21,894 nt of DNA from Ophiothrix spiculata. Its lineage: Eukaryota; Echinodermata; Ophiuroidea; Amphilepidida; Ophiotrichidae. Positions 20,234 to 21,894 of this stretch are shown here, in pieces. Each line of letters starts with the position of its first letter. The first letter of the stretch is position 1. The stretch lies in assembly GCA_000969725.1 (NCBI GenBank), contig JXSR01S041891.1; one strand, 5' to 3'. The position numbers and the translations under genes are program-made. The notes beneath the pieces were generated by a model. It worked only from the letters and a program-made list of their open reading frames with translations, did not search any database and was not told the DNA's origin.

Positions 20234-20514
20234 TAAGGGTCATAAAATAGTTCTTTTGAGCTATCAAACATTTGGTGCAACAAGTCTTTGCTATCTTATA
20301 ATCTGATATATAGTTCCAATGTATTTTCTATTAATAACGGAGGCTTGGTGATGGAAAATCAATACACCACAAAATTTTCTTTGATGTCAAATGTTTGGTG
20401 AAGTTCAACACCAAGCATCCGTTATTGATTAGAAGATGCATTGGAATTAATGAAATAACAAAGACTTGTTGGACCAAATGTTTGATAGCTCAAAAGAACT
20501 ATGTTTTGACCCTA
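20234..20514. mobile_element. TA-flanked foldback with ~110-bp arms
   Basis: The left arm (20236-20350) begins agggtc and the right arm (20409-20513) ends gaccct. They share gttcttttgagctatcaaac and aacaagtctttg and, after a diverged stretch, aataacgga.gcttggtg. TA occurs at both edges (20234-20235 and 20513-20514). Copy 1 has the uninterrupted site cattacaaaccttgattg with one TA (8735-8736), which is direct evidence of insertion with TA duplication. The 75-codon frame at 20395-20622 crosses the edge and is not a gene. Confidence 0.87.
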
Positions 20515-21433
20515 GCAAACCTTGATTGTCTTAGTGCATTATTACTTTTTTTCTTCCTATTGTTGGTGACACAGCAATACAATCTTTTAAACAATTTGAC
20601 AAAAGTATTAAAACATATCTGAAATACACAACTGATGATGAATGAGATAAGCTGAAATGAGTTATTTTTTTATTATTTTTTTATTTTGATTATTATTATT
20701 TATCACGTATTCGGTACTCAAGACCTTTATCGTGTGATGTTAACAAGTATTTTGAATAAAAAATCTTTAAAAACAAATATATAGTAATTGCATTCTGAAA
20801 ATAATGTACTGTATATAAATAAGTGCTTTTAGTCGCTCAGTCTTAATTCTTCTTGAAATAACACAACGTACTTACAATGAATTTTCATCTAAAAGGGTCT
20901 GAATTGATTCGGAATTCAATTCGGTTTTTGAAATAAAAGTGTCTTGTTTTAGGTGCATGATGATGTCATTGTGACGTGGTATTCCAAAATTATATGCATT
21001 TCTAAAATCTATTTTCGTATGTGCATTATTTCGTTGTAACCAATTGTATGGGAGATAATGTGTCTGTCCATTTATTGGTGTGGTCTCACTTAAGATTAAG
21101 TGGATTTTAACCAGACGTTTTGAGTGAGCACTGACTTCAATATTTTACAGATAGAGTTTTGCAAACTTTAAGTTTACATTTATTAATAGAATGCTTTTAT
21201 CTTATTTATTTTGACAAGTCAGTTTGTAGAATTCGTCTATAAAGCACTAATTCATCTTGCGTTGCATTTGAAAACATATTACTTGTAAACCCTTTCAATA
21301 ATATCAGCAAAATTCCCAAAAACCAAAACCAAGATTCTACATAAAATAAAATATCTTGCTAGAAATTGTCCATAAAATTCTTCAGTGTCATTTTATTTAG
21401 AGCTAGTAAATGCTTCCAATCAAGTTGAATAAC

Positions 21434-21525
21434 TACACTCTAAAAAAGGTGTGTTAAATAGGGAACATGGTTAACCCAAACTGCCAACCATGTTCCCGTT
21501 TAACACAACTTTTTTTTAGAGTGTA
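21434..21525. mobile_element. 88-bp TA-flanked miniature foldback
   Basis: TA, then cactctaaaaaaggtgtgtt (from 21436); the complementary arm ends agagtg, then TA at 21524-21525. Arms of about 40 bp pair with few mismatches through gggaacatggtt and leave a loop of about 10 bases. It is almost entirely inverted repeat. TA duplication and size fit a Tc1/mariner-like MITE. Confidence 0.88.
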
Positions 21526-21894
21526 GTAATAGGTGACGCCTACATCGAATGATACAATATAAGCAATTATTGAGATACAGGTAAATTAAACTTGCAAATT
21601 ATAAAGCAAACAATAATATATCATAATTATTATGTTCTCAATCAAAACGTCAAACTAATTACTTTCAAAAAAGTCAATTTATGTATAAAAATGACAGAGA
21701 TATTTATTCTAGTAACATGATGATGATCTGTTATTAATGTGGTAATGCAACCTGTTCAAAGCGGACCAATCAGTAGATTAGAATAGGAGAATACAAATAA
21801 CTCTTTTTAAGATTAATAGAAATACAAAGCTTGGAAAACAAAAATATTAAAATCATAAACAGGCGCTCTGTATACCATTAATTCACCATTGATG
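21526..21894. other. AT-rich end of window, no feature seen
   Basis: No repeat partner, gene or hairpin of note recognised. Confidence 0.5.

Larger units (their letters stand above)
13130..21305 (+). repeat. Long diverged direct duplication, copy 2
   Basis: Same-orientation paralogue of 5260-10620. It is longer because it carries a foldback at 13467-13967, a TTAA element at 14552-15164, a nest at 15443-17070, a large TA-flanked element at 17228-18490 and a foldback at 20234-20514. It lacks the 6193-6405 element and the 9310-10375 segment. The 13130-13990 edge is only tentatively homologous. Anchor spacing grows from about 8.3 kb on the left to about 10.7 kb on the right, as expected from these insertions. 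Confidence 0.8.

Noticed and set aside
5260..21305. The long duplication as two LTRs of a giant retroelement
   Set aside because: Copies are far too long and diverged, with no tg...ca termini, primer-binding site or reverse-transcriptase frame between them.

Overview
This window looks like nuclear, non-coding DNA from an animal. It is AT-rich and no open frame reaches 100 codons. I find no splice-bounded exon chain, no recognisable protein domain and no bacterial signals (no ribosome-binding sites, operons or packed genes). It is dense with short foldback (inverted-repeat) elements and carries one tRNA-derived SINE ending in (ATT)10. The TA- and TTAA-flanked miniature elements and this SINE type fit a marine invertebrate (echinoderm, hemichordate, cephalochordate or mollusc). 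The exact group is my inference and cannot be fixed from sequence reading alone.

Layout. Positions 1-5,200 are a cluster of miniature inverted-repeat elements. They include three copies of one repeat family (1-144, 1461-1844 and an inverted copy at 3285-3560), foldbacks at 509-854, 2175-2391, 2472-2707 and 2767-2899, and a G-run/C-run-ended foldback at 4059-4387. From about 5,260 to 10,620 lies the first copy of a long, diverged direct duplication. About 10,640-13,100 is a spacer holding the SINE (12329-12642). From about 13,130 to 21,305 lies the second copy. The window ends with an 88-bp miniature element (21436-21523) and featureless AT-rich sequence.

The duplication is the main organising feature. 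Its two copies can be followed by eye through many collinear anchors, for example 5716/14012, 6089/14390, 7207/15350, 7397/17163, 7742/18804, 8490/19975, 9140/20876 and 10385/21089. Because they are paralogous, each copy serves as a related empty site for insertions in the other. This exposes a TTAA-flanked piggyBac-like miniature element (14552-15164, empty at 6462-6465), a TA-flanked foldback (20234-20514, empty at 8735-8736), a probable insertion at 6193-6405, and a large TA-flanked element with arms of about 250 bp (17228-18490, probably empty at 7459-7460). A nest of inverted repeats fills 15443-17070.

One block of about 200 bp (7742-7940 / 18804-19002) aligns without gaps and is visibly more conserved than its flanks. 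It is the best candidate here for unrecognised function. There is no gene set to describe working together: the window's biology is duplication plus repeated insertion of non-autonomous DNA transposons.
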